From SKLM01 sp964575455 (GTDB lineage Bacteria > Chloroflexota > Anaerolineae > B4-G1): a DNA stretch of 64,000 bases. A model generated the notes under the pieces. The model was not told the origin of the DNA. It did not search any database and saw nothing but the letters and a program-made list of their open reading frames with translations. This document shows, piece by piece, positions 8,124 to 17,100 of the stretch. How positions within the stretch are numbered: the first letter of the stretch is position 1; every line of letters begins with the position of its first letter. The stretch covers positions 1 through 64,000 of the forward strand of contig CAZNRX010000003.1 in assembly GCA_964575455.1 (NCBI GenBank), written 5' to 3'. A program made the position numbers and the translations under genes.

Positions 8124-10418
8124 TCAGGGAAGGTGGGCCTCTTTGCGCTCCTCCCAGAACGTCCGCAGCGCGGTGAACGGCACGGCCGGCTGCTGATCAC
8201 CGCGCCTGCCGGAGTTCCAGGTCATGATTAGCGCCTTCTTGGCCCGCGTGATCCCCACGTAGAGCAGGCGCATCCGCTCGGCGGCGTAGTCCAGGCGGGC
8301 CTGCTGTGTGGTCGGTCCCTCCTCGTAGGGCGCGGCCGTCTGCTTGATTGCGGTCCTCAGCTGCGCCAGCGCTTCTGCTTCCAAGTTCAGGCTGTCCCGC
8401 ACGAACCACTTCTCCGCGATGAACGGGTCGTGGGGCAGGCCAGCTGGGAAGTTGTAGTTGTTGAGCGACATCAGGTAGACGCGGTCCCACTCCAGCCCTT
8501 TCGCTTTGTGCACCGTCGCCACCACCACCTTTCCCCTGTGTCGCTCCGGGTCGAAGCGGGTGTCCTCATCGCTCAGGCCCAGAAAACGGCGCTCGTTGCG
8601 TGCGATGACGGCCAGCTCCTCGGTCAACTCCGGCAGGTGCCATTCGGGATGTCTTTCGCTCACGCGCCCCAGCACGGAGGCCAGCTTATGGGCCATGGCC
8701 AGGTCGACCGGCTCCTCGAACAAGTCCTGGGCCAGCGTCAGGATCAGTTGGTCGATGGGCAGGAGCGTCGCCTCCTGCCAGCGGCGGACCAATTGGCGAA
8801 AGGTGTCGAGGTGCTCGCGAATGCCCAGGTACCTGTCGGGTAGCTCGATTGCATTCAGCCAATCGCGGCCCAGCCGGGGCCAGAGGAAATCCTCCACCTG
8901 TCGGCACGTGCGCAGTGCCTTGGCGACCGCGTCAAGTCGCTCCTCTCTCTCTGGATCCTCGCGGTCCTCGCGCCGCCACACCCGATAGACCCGGGCCAGC
9001 TTAGTCGGCGAGACCGGATCGGCCAGGTAGTTGATCACGTTGCCCAGGGCGCCAGCCGTCTCGCGCGTGGCCCTGGTGCTGCGCAGTAGCTCCACGACCT
9101 CAATGTCCCGCCGCTTCAGCTCGTTGACGACCTGGAAGCCACGCCGGTTGCGCGGGACCAGGACGGCCACGGTCTCCTGCTTGTGGTCTGGCAGCCAGCG
9201 CGCCAGGGAGTCGACCACGGCATCGATCTCGCCCTTGGGCGTGAACTTCTTACCCACGATGTGCACTTGGTCAGGGTCGTCGGGCGGGTTAGATTGAGGA
9301 TCGTCCGCTGGCGTCGGCTCGATGTGGGGTTCGGTGAGGGCTCCTCGAACCGCTTCGACCGGATGCTTTTCCTGCGTCCAATCGATCAGGAAGTTGGCCA
9401 GGTCGATGATGCTCTGGGTCGAGCGGCCGGAGCTGGGCAGCACACGCTTCTCAACGTCCGGCTCATCCAAGAACTCGCGAAGATGCTCGGGGCTGGCCGT
9501 GGTGAACGTCTCGTAGATCGCCTGGTTGGGATCGCCGACGCGCACCCAGCTCTCGCCCTGCCCCGAGCCGGCGAGCAACTGAAGGATCTCTTGTTGCAGA
9601 CGGCTGCTGTCCTGAGCCTCATCCTCCAGAACGTAGGGCCACGTGTGACGCAGGCGGGCCAGAAGCTCCTCGTCGAGCTGCAGGGCTTCCAAAGCCAGCC
9701 TTATCAGGTCGTCGAAGTCGACCGCGCCGCGATAGGCCAGAGCTCGCTGGTAGTCGGCGTAGATGGCCCAGCCCATCTCGGCCAGGGGCAGCGTCTGGGG
9801 GCAGCGGTCGAGATCCTCGCGCAGGTCGACAGGCGTGAGCTGGTCGTCCTTGGCCTGCTTGATGAAGCTGTAGGCGATGTCGCTCACCAGATCGGGCCAA
9901 TGATCCCGCCGCACCCACTGCTGCTGCCGCTCGTCCAGGTCGAGGGCCAGGTAATCATCGATGGCGTCAGGGTGGCTCCGCAGCCAGGTCTCCGCTGCGT
10001 CCTGGCGGATGCGGTTCGCCTCCCGTTCGTCGACGATCTGGAAGTCGTCCGAGAGCCCGACCAAGCCGGGTCGCTCGCGCACGATGTCGTGGGCCAGGCC
10101 ATGCAGCGTGCGCACGCGATACCCGATGTGCGGCAGCAGGCCGCGCTCTGTGACGAAACCGGCTACCCGGGCGGCGAAGTTGTCGACGGCCGAGTTGACC
10201 AGGGTGACCACCAGCACCTCTTGATCGTCCTCCAGCAGGCTGCTCATGACCAGCTTGGCCGCCAGCGCCGAGAGCGTGACCGTCTTGCCGCTGCCGGGCA
10301 CGGCGGAGACGCCCATCTTGCCGCCAGGGCATGAGTGCCCGTAGTCCAGCACCTCCTGTTGATTAGGGCGTGGTTGAAATGGCATAGGTCGTGAAACGCG
10401 ATACGTGAGACGCGTCAA
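8124..10418 (-). CDS. UvrD/PcrA-like SF1 DNA helicase
   Basis: This is a 3'-5' superfamily 1A helicase of about 764 residues with its motifs in order: Walker A AVPGSGKT (about 39-46), Walker B-type DEAQD, GDPNQAIY (motif III), VVATVHKAKGLEW (motif V) and LLYVGITRAKKAL (motif VI). There is no C-terminal nuclease motif. The longest frame uses TTG at 10418 and overlaps the stop of the upstream gene (TTGA). GGAGGA lies almost touching that TTG, so an ATG at 10385 (MPFQPRP) is also possible but lacks a good ribosome site. It is translationally linked to the gene at 10415-12742, so the two probably form one complex in recombination or repair. The name UvrD/PcrA describes the family, not a proven orthologue. 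Confidence 0.85.
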   Translation of the reverse strand: MTRLTYRVSRPMPFQPRPNQQEVLDYGHSCPGGKMGVSAVPGSGKTVTLSALAAKLVMSSLLEDDQEVLVVTLVNSAVDNFAARVAGFVTERGLLPHIGYRVRTLHGLAHDIVRERPGLVGLSDDFQIVDEREANRIRQDAAETWLRSHPDAIDDYLALDLDERQQQWVRRDHWPDLVSDIAYSFIKQAKDDQLTPVDLREDLDRCPQTLPLAEMGWAIYADYQRALAYRGAVDFDDLIRLALEALQLDEELLARLRHTWPYVLEDEAQDSSRLQQEILQLLAGSGQGESWVRVGDPNQAIYETFTTASPEHLREFLDEPDVEKRVLPSSGRSTQSIIDLANFLIDWTQEKHPVEAVRGALTEPHIEPTPADDPQSNPPDDPDQVHIVGKKFTPKGEIDAVVDSLARWLPDHKQETVAVLVPRNRRGFQVVNELKRRDIEVVELLRSTRATRETAGALGNVINYLADPVSPTKLARVYRVWRREDREDPEREERLDAVAKALRTCRQVEDFLWPRLGRDWLNAIELPDRYLGIREHLDTFRQLVRRWQEATLLPIDQLILTLAQDLFEEPVDLAMAHKLASVLGRVSERHPEWHLPELTEELAVIARNERRFLGLSDEDTRFDPERHRGKVVVATVHKAKGLEWDRVYLMSLNNYNFPAGLPHDPFIAEKWFVRDSLNLEAEALAQLRTAIKQTAAPYEEGPTTQQARLDYAAERMRLLYVGITRAKKALIMTWNSGRRGDQQPAVPFTALRTFWEERKEAHLP
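10391..10411. repeat. Heptanucleotide microrepeat (copy 1)
   Basis: Three 7-bp units run in a row: GTGAAAC, GCGATAC, GTGAGAC, then a partial GCG. The array lies at the junction of the two helicase genes, inside the disputed N-terminus of the downstream one. Similar 7-bp periodic arrays sit at four other gene junctions in the window. Confidence 0.45.
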
Positions 10419-12742
10419 TCCTCCGATTCGGTCAGCAGGCCTCTCAGCACGCGCTGGATCACCTGCAGCAGGGGCCCCTTCTGCTCATACCCTTGCTCGC
10501 CCAGGTCACTGAGGCCCAGATAGACTTTACGTCGGCAGCGGCGAATCAGGCCCTGCGCCAGATGGTGCATGGCCTCCTCACGCGCCTCGACCTCGTCGCT
10601 GTCCATCCACGTCGCATTCTCCCTGCCCGACGGGGGCCAATGTCGGCTGAGGACGTAGGGGTGCGTCAAGGGCTGGTAGAGCCGCTCCCACCACCCGCGT
10701 CCTCCCACGTTGAGCCAGAACTGATAGTCGACCGGGCGGTTGCGGACGAGGAACGTGTAGGCCGGTGCCAGGAGCACGGCGTCATCCGGTTCGATCTGCC
10801 AGCTGCGGATGTACTGAGCAGCGATCACGCCCTCCTCCACCATCTCGACGTACTCTTGCCCCAGCGAGACCGGGTGACTGTTCCCCTGCCCGTACGTATC
10901 TCCTGTCTCTTCAGTCACCCAGCGGAACTTGCGCACCGACTCGATCAAGTTGGCGGCTACCTCGGCGGCGTCGAAGTCCCGATGGAAGCCATATCCCTGC
11001 TGCGACAGCACCTCGCCGAACAGTCGGCTCATGAAATGATCGAGCGGCAGACCCCGAGGGTCTCCGGCGTGCTCGGTTTGATCGGGTTCACCCGCGCTCG
11101 GAGGCTCCACACTGGGAGAACCTTGCGTGGCAGACCCTTTAGACCCCGAAACGTAGGGCGGGTTTCCATACCCGCCGCGGCGGACGTACGCCTGAATCCA
11201 CTCCCGCAGCCCCTCATATCTCTCGCCAAGGACGAAGGTTAACCGCTCTTGCATCTGGGGCCTGATGCGGTCGAACGATCCGAGCGCGGGTACCCCATCC
11301 TCCCCCCGATAGACGATGTCGGCCATCAGCTGGGCCCGCACCAGGTCCATGCCCTCAATGGCCTGCATCAACGCGTAGGCCACGTCGAAGCGCGTCGGTG
11401 TGATGCGCCAGGCTGGATGCGCGATGGCGGCCAGCGTCAGCAGGCAGTGCGTGGCCGATTCCTCTCGCAAGGCCCGCGACGGTCTGTGAGAGCGGGTGGG
11501 GACCTCGCGCCTCTGCAGGCGATTCGTCAGCGAGAAGCGAAGCGCGTCGCTCAGGTATGGGGCCAGGACGACGATCTCTCCCGGCGGCACGTTCTGTTCG
11601 TGCACCAGCGTATCGATCTGCTTCGTGACCCAGTCCAGCATTTCTGGGTGATAACGGTGGGGCTCGTAGACCAGTGCTCTCCGCACGTCGCCGGATCGGG
11701 GCGAGGGTTCGACCTTGCCCTTCGACCTCCCCTGCACGGATGAGAGGGGCAGGCGGTTCATGCTTCGGGTCAGCGCCTCACCTAGCGCCTCCACCTCTGG
11801 TCGCATGACAAATGACGCGTCAAACGTCACGTGTTCATCGCAGAGATCACGGAGTGTATAGCCACTCTCCGGGTCGGCGCCCAGGAAACGGCGGTATCCC
11901 GCTGCGCGATCGTAGATCACCAGGGCGGACGCCGCGGAGGGGATCCATGCTCGCAACAGGTCGTGGGCAACTGGCACGTCCTCTTCGACGTTGTCCACGA
12001 TGAGGTAACGGTATCGTTCCAGCAGATAATCGCGGCAGATCGGCCGCGTCCACAGGTGTTCCAGGAAGACCTCGACCTGGAGTGAGAAGTCGAGCAGGTT
12101 GTGGTCTAAACAGTAGCGGCGGAAGCGATTCGCGCAGATCTGGGCTTGCTCGTAGATGCGCTTGCGGCTCTGTTCGCCCCCCCAGGCGGCTTTGAGCCGC
12201 TGGCCGATCTCCGTATAGGAAAAGCCGACCACAGCGGCCTTGTTCAGGTTGTCGATGATCTGGCTGTAGAGCCGGTTGCGATTGATGGTCACGCTCTCAA
12301 AGGCCCCCTCGGTGAGCAGCGGACGGACGACTCGGGCCATGTAGTACTGGGCGGTCTCGAGCGTGAGGAACGTCGGCGGTTGTTCTGGGCGTGCGAAACC
12401 TGCCTCCTCGACGATCAGGGGCCAGAAGAGGTCAACCATCCGCTGAGCGAGCCCGCCCAGGGTCAGCAGGGTGACCTCGCCCCGTGCACCGCCGGGGGGG
12501 CTGTGCACCGCCTCAAAATAGGGCGCTCCCAGCGTGCGCTGGGGGGTGAAGACCAGGATGGAGCGCGCCAGTACGCCTGTGTCGAGGAGATGAAGCAGTC
12601 GAGCCACGCCCACGGTCGTTTTGCCCACGCCCGACGGCCCTTCGAGGAAGACCCTGTCGTCGGGGGGCCGTTCCACGAGAGTTTGCTGTCGGGGCGATAG
12701 GCTCCCGGCGTGTCGCGCCGAGAGCACCTGTTTCAGCACCAT
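10415..12742 (-). CDS. AddB-like degenerate SF1 helicase partner protein
   Basis: The protein has about 775 residues and opens with a helicase-like N-terminus: SLSPRQQTLVE resembles a Q motif, followed by Walker A EGPSGVGKTT (about 34-43). Beyond that the SF1 motifs decay. The position of DEAQD reads VDNVEED and that of GDxxQ reads YDRAAGYRRF, so ATP hydrolysis by this subunit may be weak or absent. I see no iron-sulfur cysteine set or RecB-type nuclease motif. The length, the single Walker A and the coupling to a full helicase (stop overlapping the next start at 10415-10418) recall AddB next to AddA, but the similarity is structural and distant. I would annotate it as a helicase-related protein of unknown partner role. 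Confidence 0.65.
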   Translation of the reverse strand: MVLKQVLSARHAGSLSPRQQTLVERPPDDRVFLEGPSGVGKTTVGVARLLHLLDTGVLARSILVFTPQRTLGAPYFEAVHSPPGGARGEVTLLTLGGLAQRMVDLFWPLIVEEAGFARPEQPPTFLTLETAQYYMARVVRPLLTEGAFESVTINRNRLYSQIIDNLNKAAVVGFSYTEIGQRLKAAWGGEQSRKRIYEQAQICANRFRRYCLDHNLLDFSLQVEVFLEHLWTRPICRDYLLERYRYLIVDNVEEDVPVAHDLLRAWIPSAASALVIYDRAAGYRRFLGADPESGYTLRDLCDEHVTFDASFVMRPEVEALGEALTRSMNRLPLSSVQGRSKGKVEPSPRSGDVRRALVYEPHRYHPEMLDWVTKQIDTLVHEQNVPPGEIVVLAPYLSDALRFSLTNRLQRREVPTRSHRPSRALREESATHCLLTLAAIAHPAWRITPTRFDVAYALMQAIEGMDLVRAQLMADIVYRGEDGVPALGSFDRIRPQMQERLTFVLGERYEGLREWIQAYVRRGGYGNPPYVSGSKGSATQGSPSVEPPSAGEPDQTEHAGDPRGLPLDHFMSRLFGEVLSQQGYGFHRDFDAAEVAANLIESVRKFRWVTEETGDTYGQGNSHPVSLGQEYVEMVEEGVIAAQYIRSWQIEPDDAVLLAPAYTFLVRNRPVDYQFWLNVGGRGWWERLYQPLTHPYVLSRHWPPSGRENATWMDSDEVEAREEAMHHLAQGLIRRCRRKVYLGLSDLGEQGYEQKGPLLQVIQRVLRGLLTESED

Positions 12743-12770
12743 ACCACGTTGCTCTTGACTCTGTTCCAGT

Positions 12771-14213
12771 CTACTCCGCTTTCGTCTCTCCCCGTCCCTT
12801 CATGAACAAGTAGCCGACCAGGGAGACCACGATAGTTACCCCGGCCAGGAGCCAAGTCGAGCCGGGTACCCGCTTCAGCGCTTGCCACTTCTTGCCCAAC
12901 GACAGCGATGTCAAGAACCTCGCTGCAGGCCCTCGCTCCTTCTGTGCGATCTCGATGCGTTCTGTGAGGATCTCCTTGACCTCGCCGGAGGGCAGCGCGG
13001 AGACGAGATCTGCGAGCACAGCTCCCTCTTCCTCGTCCGCAGCCGTGATCGAGGCTTTCTCCTCCATCAGTTCTCGATAGGCGGACACAGTCTGATCGAT
13101 GACGTTCGACCAGTCGAGATGGCTGACGCGTTCGCGCGCATTCTCGCAAAGCTCCTCGTACTCGGACCGAGGCAGCGTGCAGATGCGCTGGACGCTCGCC
13201 GCGAACTGCTGCGGTGTGGTATCCTTTGGGAGCCAGCGTCCAACCTTATGGTCAACCAACTCGTCGATCGTCTCGTTGGAGAGGCCCACCACGGGCGTGC
13301 CCGATGCCAGCGCCTCGATCACGACCAGGCTCTGCACCTCCATCTTTGAGGCCGAGACGAAGACGTGTGTTCGTTCCAGATACGACGGGATCTCCTGATG
13401 CGGCACCTGGCCGGGGAACGCCACGTTGTCCAGGTCGTGGTCTCTGCAGAACTGCTTTAACCACTCTGTGTATCCTGGTTTCAGCGCCTTGCCCAACAGG
13501 ACCAATCTGAAGTGATCGGGCAGGTGCTGATGTGCTTCGATCAAGTAGATCTGGTTCTTCCGCTCGCTCAGGTAGCCGACGAAGGAGAGCATCTTCTCGG
13601 GTGCGTCCGCATCTGCGTTGACACAGCTTGCGTATTTGTCCAGGTCTCGCCCATTGGGGATGATGAAGATCCTGCCGTCGTAGCCAAACTTACGCAGCGA
13701 GGCCAGTGCTGGCTGATTCAGGGCGATGATTGCGTCGCAGTTGCTGTAGAAGTCGGTCAGCAAGCGGCGCGAGATCGACTGGCTGAACGAACCTTGCAGC
13801 ACTTTCATGTCCAGGGCGTCCGTGGCGCCGAAATCCAGCACCTTCGTGGGCAGCACGTGACTGGTATGCACGAAGGGCACCCGGTGCATCGTGGCCCATA
13901 TCTGGCCGATCAAGCCCAGCAACGCCGGCTCGTGAGCATGTACCACGTCTGGCGTGAAGACATCGAGGAAGTCAAACGTGGCACGCACCGTCTTTGCCGA
14001 GAGGGCTGGCATCTGGAACTCGCCGTCCCCTGCGCTTCGGACCCCGAAGTATCTTAGTCCGCTTTTATCTTGCTCGAACAACCCCGTCTGGCCGGAGGGG
14101 CAGATCATCACCACATTGTGGCGTTCTGCGAAGTGGCGGGCCAGCTCATGGGCGACGCGTCCCTCCCCACCCCCATAACCTCTTCTGAACAACGATACGA
14201 AAGCGACTTTCAT
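12771..14213 (-). CDS. GT4-family glycosyltransferase with C-terminal membrane anchor
   Basis: The protein has 480 residues. The N-terminal half has the GT-B pattern of family 4 enzymes (GGGEGRVAHELARHF, DVVHAHEP). The C-terminal Rossmann half has SFVGYLSERKNQ and the E-x7-E motif around MEVQSLVVIEALASG, which binds the nucleotide sugar. After the catalytic core there is about 90 residues of acidic and then basic linker and one clear transmembrane segment (STWLLAGVTIVVSLVGYLFM) near the end. The enzyme is therefore probably tethered to the inner face of the membrane, where it would add sugars to lipid-linked or surface glycans. ATG at 14213 has AGGAG just upstream. The sulfotransferase next to it could act on the same glycan. 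The sugar and acceptor cannot be told. Confidence 0.85.
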   Translation of the reverse strand: MKVAFVSLFRRGYGGGEGRVAHELARHFAERHNVVMICPSGQTGLFEQDKSGLRYFGVRSAGDGEFQMPALSAKTVRATFDFLDVFTPDVVHAHEPALLGLIGQIWATMHRVPFVHTSHVLPTKVLDFGATDALDMKVLQGSFSQSISRRLLTDFYSNCDAIIALNQPALASLRKFGYDGRIFIIPNGRDLDKYASCVNADADAPEKMLSFVGYLSERKNQIYLIEAHQHLPDHFRLVLLGKALKPGYTEWLKQFCRDHDLDNVAFPGQVPHQEIPSYLERTHVFVSASKMEVQSLVVIEALASGTPVVGLSNETIDELVDHKVGRWLPKDTTPQQFAASVQRICTLPRSEYEELCENARERVSHLDWSNVIDQTVSAYRELMEEKASITAADEEEGAVLADLVSALPSGEVKEILTERIEIAQKERGPAARFLTSLSLGKKWQALKRVPGSTWLLAGVTIVVSLVGYLFMKGRGETKAE

Positions 14214-14354
14214 GATCTCCTCTCCCCTTGGTCCGGGTGCCTGGCAGTTGAGAAACGTCTCTCACGAGTGCCAACCACCGTCCTACCGTGGGTTTCTCGA
14301 TTGAATGCCCCGGGCACGGTTCGCCCGACCGCCCGTCGTCCCTGCCCGGGGGCG

Positions 14355-15518
14355 TCATCCGTCTCTGGTGTCGAAGTCGAAGCGCTCAAAGACCTCCTCG
14401 TAATCGCTCACGATCTGATCGGGGGTCAATCCCATCTCCTGCAGTGAGTACTCGTGCTCACTTTCGTGATTGCGCGCTCTTTCGGTGACGCGGCGCAGGA
14501 CCTCGTCGAACGCCGGGCTGAGCTCTAGCCCGAACCGTTCGTAGATCTCCGTCACCACACCTCGGGCGTCAGTGACCAGGTCATTGAAGTCCACCACGAT
14601 GGCGCTGTTCTGAGGAGCCCGATCCAGCCGCTCCAGAGGGTAGCTGTACCAATGGTGAGCCATATCGAGGACGTACTCGCGGCTGCTGTACGGTTCCACC
14701 GGGTTGCCCAGAAGCTGCCATTCATCCTCCTTCAGACTGATGTAGGAGGGAATCATGTCCAGTGGGTTCCGCGCCAGATAGATGATCTTGACATCTGGAA
14801 GATACTCATAGAGCGTATCCACCATGGGGGAGAAGTGGGGGTTCTTGGCCAGGTAGTGCTTATCGCTCCCGCCGTGGGCGTAAAGGTGACGCCGGAGGCA
14901 GCTTATGTAGAACGCCATAATGCGCTCCTTCTCCTCCTCTGGCATCCGGCTGTCGAAGTACGTGTATCGCTCGGCCTCGTCCACCATCGCCACGTACAGC
15001 CATATCTTCAACGTGGAGAAGATGTGGATCAGCAGATACTCGTCCTCTTCTGGAGCCCGAAATGCGATTCTATGGACCACGTTGTCCTCTTGCCAGCTCT
15101 CCTCGAGCATGCCCAGGCATCGGTGCAAAGGCCTCCCCAGGCGGCAGTCCAGCCGCGATATAAGACGAAATGCCTTCCGCATGGTGATTGATGGGGCGAG
15201 GAGCATCTCCCAGGTGCGCATCGCGTTGAAGGTCCTCTCGTCCCTAGCCAGCAGGCGCTGGAGGAACGTGGTGCCGCTGCGCGGGTTGCCCACGATGTAG
15301 ACAGGCTCTTTGATCTCCACCTCTCGATATGCTGGAAAGAGGACCTCGTCGAGCAAGAGCCCCAGCCACGTTACCAGCTCCAGCAGAGAGTAGAGAGGAT
15401 AGGCGAGCAACAAAAGACCGATTCGCTTAGCCGACAAACGATAAGGGGTGCCTTTGCTCTTGAAAAACTGCTTGTAGCTAAATCGGGCCAAGCCCTTGAA
15501 GTTGAATATCAGGGACAC
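14355..15518 (-). CDS. PAPS-dependent sulfotransferase family protein
   Basis: The protein has 387 residues. Near residue 77 VGNPRSGTTFLQ is the 5'-phosphosulfate-binding loop of sulfotransferases, and the later KIIYLARNPLDMIPS is the 3'-phosphate-binding Arg/Ser element. The N-terminal 60 residues are hydrophobic and basic and may sit at the membrane. The start is a GTG at 15518 with AAGGAG about 9 nt ahead. It transfers sulfate from PAPS to a hydroxyl; the acceptor is unknown. Given the glycosyltransferase downstream, a sulfated glycan or glycolipid is a reasonable guess. Confidence 0.8.
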   Translation of the reverse strand: MSLIFNFKGLARFSYKQFFKSKGTPYRLSAKRIGLLLLAYPLYSLLELVTWLGLLLDEVLFPAYREVEIKEPVYIVGNPRSGTTFLQRLLARDERTFNAMRTWEMLLAPSITMRKAFRLISRLDCRLGRPLHRCLGMLEESWQEDNVVHRIAFRAPEEDEYLLIHIFSTLKIWLYVAMVDEAERYTYFDSRMPEEEKERIMAFYISCLRRHLYAHGGSDKHYLAKNPHFSPMVDTLYEYLPDVKIIYLARNPLDMIPSYISLKEDEWQLLGNPVEPYSSREYVLDMAHHWYSYPLERLDRAPQNSAIVVDFNDLVTDARGVVTEIYERFGLELSPAFDEVLRRVTERARNHESEHEYSLQEMGLTPDQIVSDYEEVFERFDFDTRDG

Positions 15519-15530
15519 TAACCGTTCTCC

Positions 15531-15602
15531 TTATTGCGGTATGTTGTAGGGCACCAAGGCGACTGGCGCACGGTCGGCCACGGCCTCGAAGTAGCGCATC
15601 GT
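15531..15602 (-). pseudogene. Scrap of a dihydrodipicolinate-synthase-family (DapA-like) gene
   Basis: Read on the - strand, the short gap before the sulfotransferase encodes a tiny frame from ATG at 15599 to TAA: MRYFEAVADRAPVALVPYNI then Pro-Gln. This matches the pattern of the DapA/NanA aldolase family around its conserved YNxP tyrosine (family form: HYxAVADAxPLPVxLYNxP). Nothing of the rest of a DapA protein is nearby, so this looks like a leftover of a deleted gene. It is only about 22 codons, so the call rests on one motif. Confidence 0.45.
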
Positions 15603-15603
15603 C

Positions 15604-17025
15604 CTATGGTAGGATCTTCCTCGGGTTCAGGATCTGGTTCGGATCGAACGCCTCCCGGATCCGGCGCATGACTTCAATCTGAGGCTCCCCCAATGCCAGT
15701 GGCAGGTACTGGCGACGCGTGGCGCCGATGCCGTGCTCGCCCGTGATCATCCCTCCCAATGACAGGGTGAGCCGGTAGATCTCCTCGCTCACCATCGGCA
15801 CAAGCATCTCTCAGCGCTGGTCGTGTGTGTCGTCCTTGAGCACGTTGACGTGCACGTTGCCGTCCCCGGCGTGGCCGAAGTTGATGATGCGCACGTCGTG
15901 CCGCCCCGCGATCTCTTTGATGCCCCTGAGCAGGGCCGGGATCTCGGCCCGAGGCACGACCACGTCCTCCATGTGGTTGATTGGGCTGGCGTGATTGAGC
16001 GCATCGATGATCGACCGCCGTGCTTCCCACAGACGATCTCGATTGCGGCTGTCCTTGGCCACCAGCACGTCTCGCGCACCGTGCTCCAGGCACACCTCGC
16101 CCACCACCGCAAGGTCCGCATCGACCTCTTCCCACCGCTTGCCGTCGAGCTGGATCAGCAGATGAGCTGCCGCGTCGTCGTGGGGCACCTCCTTCTGAAG
16201 CAACTCCTCGACGGCCAGGATGCTGTCCCGCTCCATAAACTCGATGGTGGTGGGCACGATCCGGTGGGCGATGATGTCGGAAACGGTGTCGGCCGCTGCT
16301 TGGAAGTCATCGTAGGGCACCAGCAGGTCGATCTGTACCCGGGGGAGGGGGATGAGCCGCAGGATGATCTTGGTCACGATTGCCAGCGTGCCTTCAGAGC
16401 CGATCAATAGCTGAACCAGGTCGTAGCCGGTGACGTTCTTGACCAGCTTGCCTCCACAGGTGATAATGTCGCCAGACGGTAGCACCGCCTCAAGGCCACA
16501 GACGAAGTGACGGGTCACGCCGTACTTGACTGCCCTCGGGCCGCCGGCATTCTCGGCAACGTTCCCACCGATGGAACACGAGTCGAGGCTGGCCGGATCG
16601 GGCGGATAGAAGAGCCCCACCTCTTCCACTGCCCGATGGATCTCGCCGGTGATCACGCCAGGCTCGACCTTGACCATGAGGTTCTCCTCGTCGATCTCCA
16701 GGATACGGTTCATCTTCTCCATCGACAGCACGATACCGCCCCGGACAGGTACCGACCCACCACTCAGGCCGTAGCCCGCGCCCCGGGGCGTCACCGGCAC
16801 TCGTTCCCGCTGGGCCAGCCGCAAAATCTCCGCAATCTGCTCCGCCGACGTGGCCCGCACCACCACCTCGGGTTGGGCCCGCAGCCCCACTGTCTCGTCA
16901 TGGGCGTACGGTTCCATCCTCTCGGCTTCGGTGAAGACGTCATCCTCCCCCACGATCTGCCGCAGAGCCTCGACGATGTCGATCGTTACCTGGTTGTACA
17001 TTCGCTCGCTTTCTATGGACCCCAA
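15604..17025 (-). pseudogene. glcD: GlcD-type FAD-linked oxidase interrupted by in-frame TGA
   Basis: The frame runs from 17025 to a TGA at 15811-15813 (404 residues) and then continues without shift to a TAG at 15604. The full product would be about 473 residues, normal for GlcD/FAD-linked oxidases (glycolate or D-lactate dehydrogenase type). Visible signatures are the FAD-binding PCMH domain (TPRGAGYGLSGGSVP, SIGGNVAENAGG, NVTGYDLVQLLIGSEG), the C-terminal NFGHAGDGNVHVN and, after the stop, GGMITGEHGIGATRR and FDPNQILNPRKI. Both halves look well conserved, so the lesion is recent or an error. An internal ATG at 15807 could restart only a 67-residue tail that would not function alone. The downstream neighbour is a DapA-like scrap. 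Confidence 0.8.
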
Positions 17026-17073
17026 AGCCGTGGAGCACGAGCCAGCAGAGAGGCGCCCCGGACCTCCATAGTC

Positions 17074-17100
17074 GTATCACGCATCACGCTTCACGCATCA
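17074..17100. repeat. Heptanucleotide microrepeat (copy 2)
   Basis: Units GTATCAC, GCATCAC, GCTTCAC, GCATCA run in a row between the aminotransferase stop and the glcD start. The reverse complement units (GTGATAC, GTGAAGC) resemble those of the copy at 10391. Confidence 0.5.

Noticed and set aside
9183..10334. Long open frame (383 codons) on the + strand opposite the UvrD-like helicase gene
   Set aside because: It mirrors a highly conserved helicase gene with all its motifs on the other strand. Its own product shows no motif and is rich in Gly/Arg/Gln as expected from antisense of GC-rich coding DNA.
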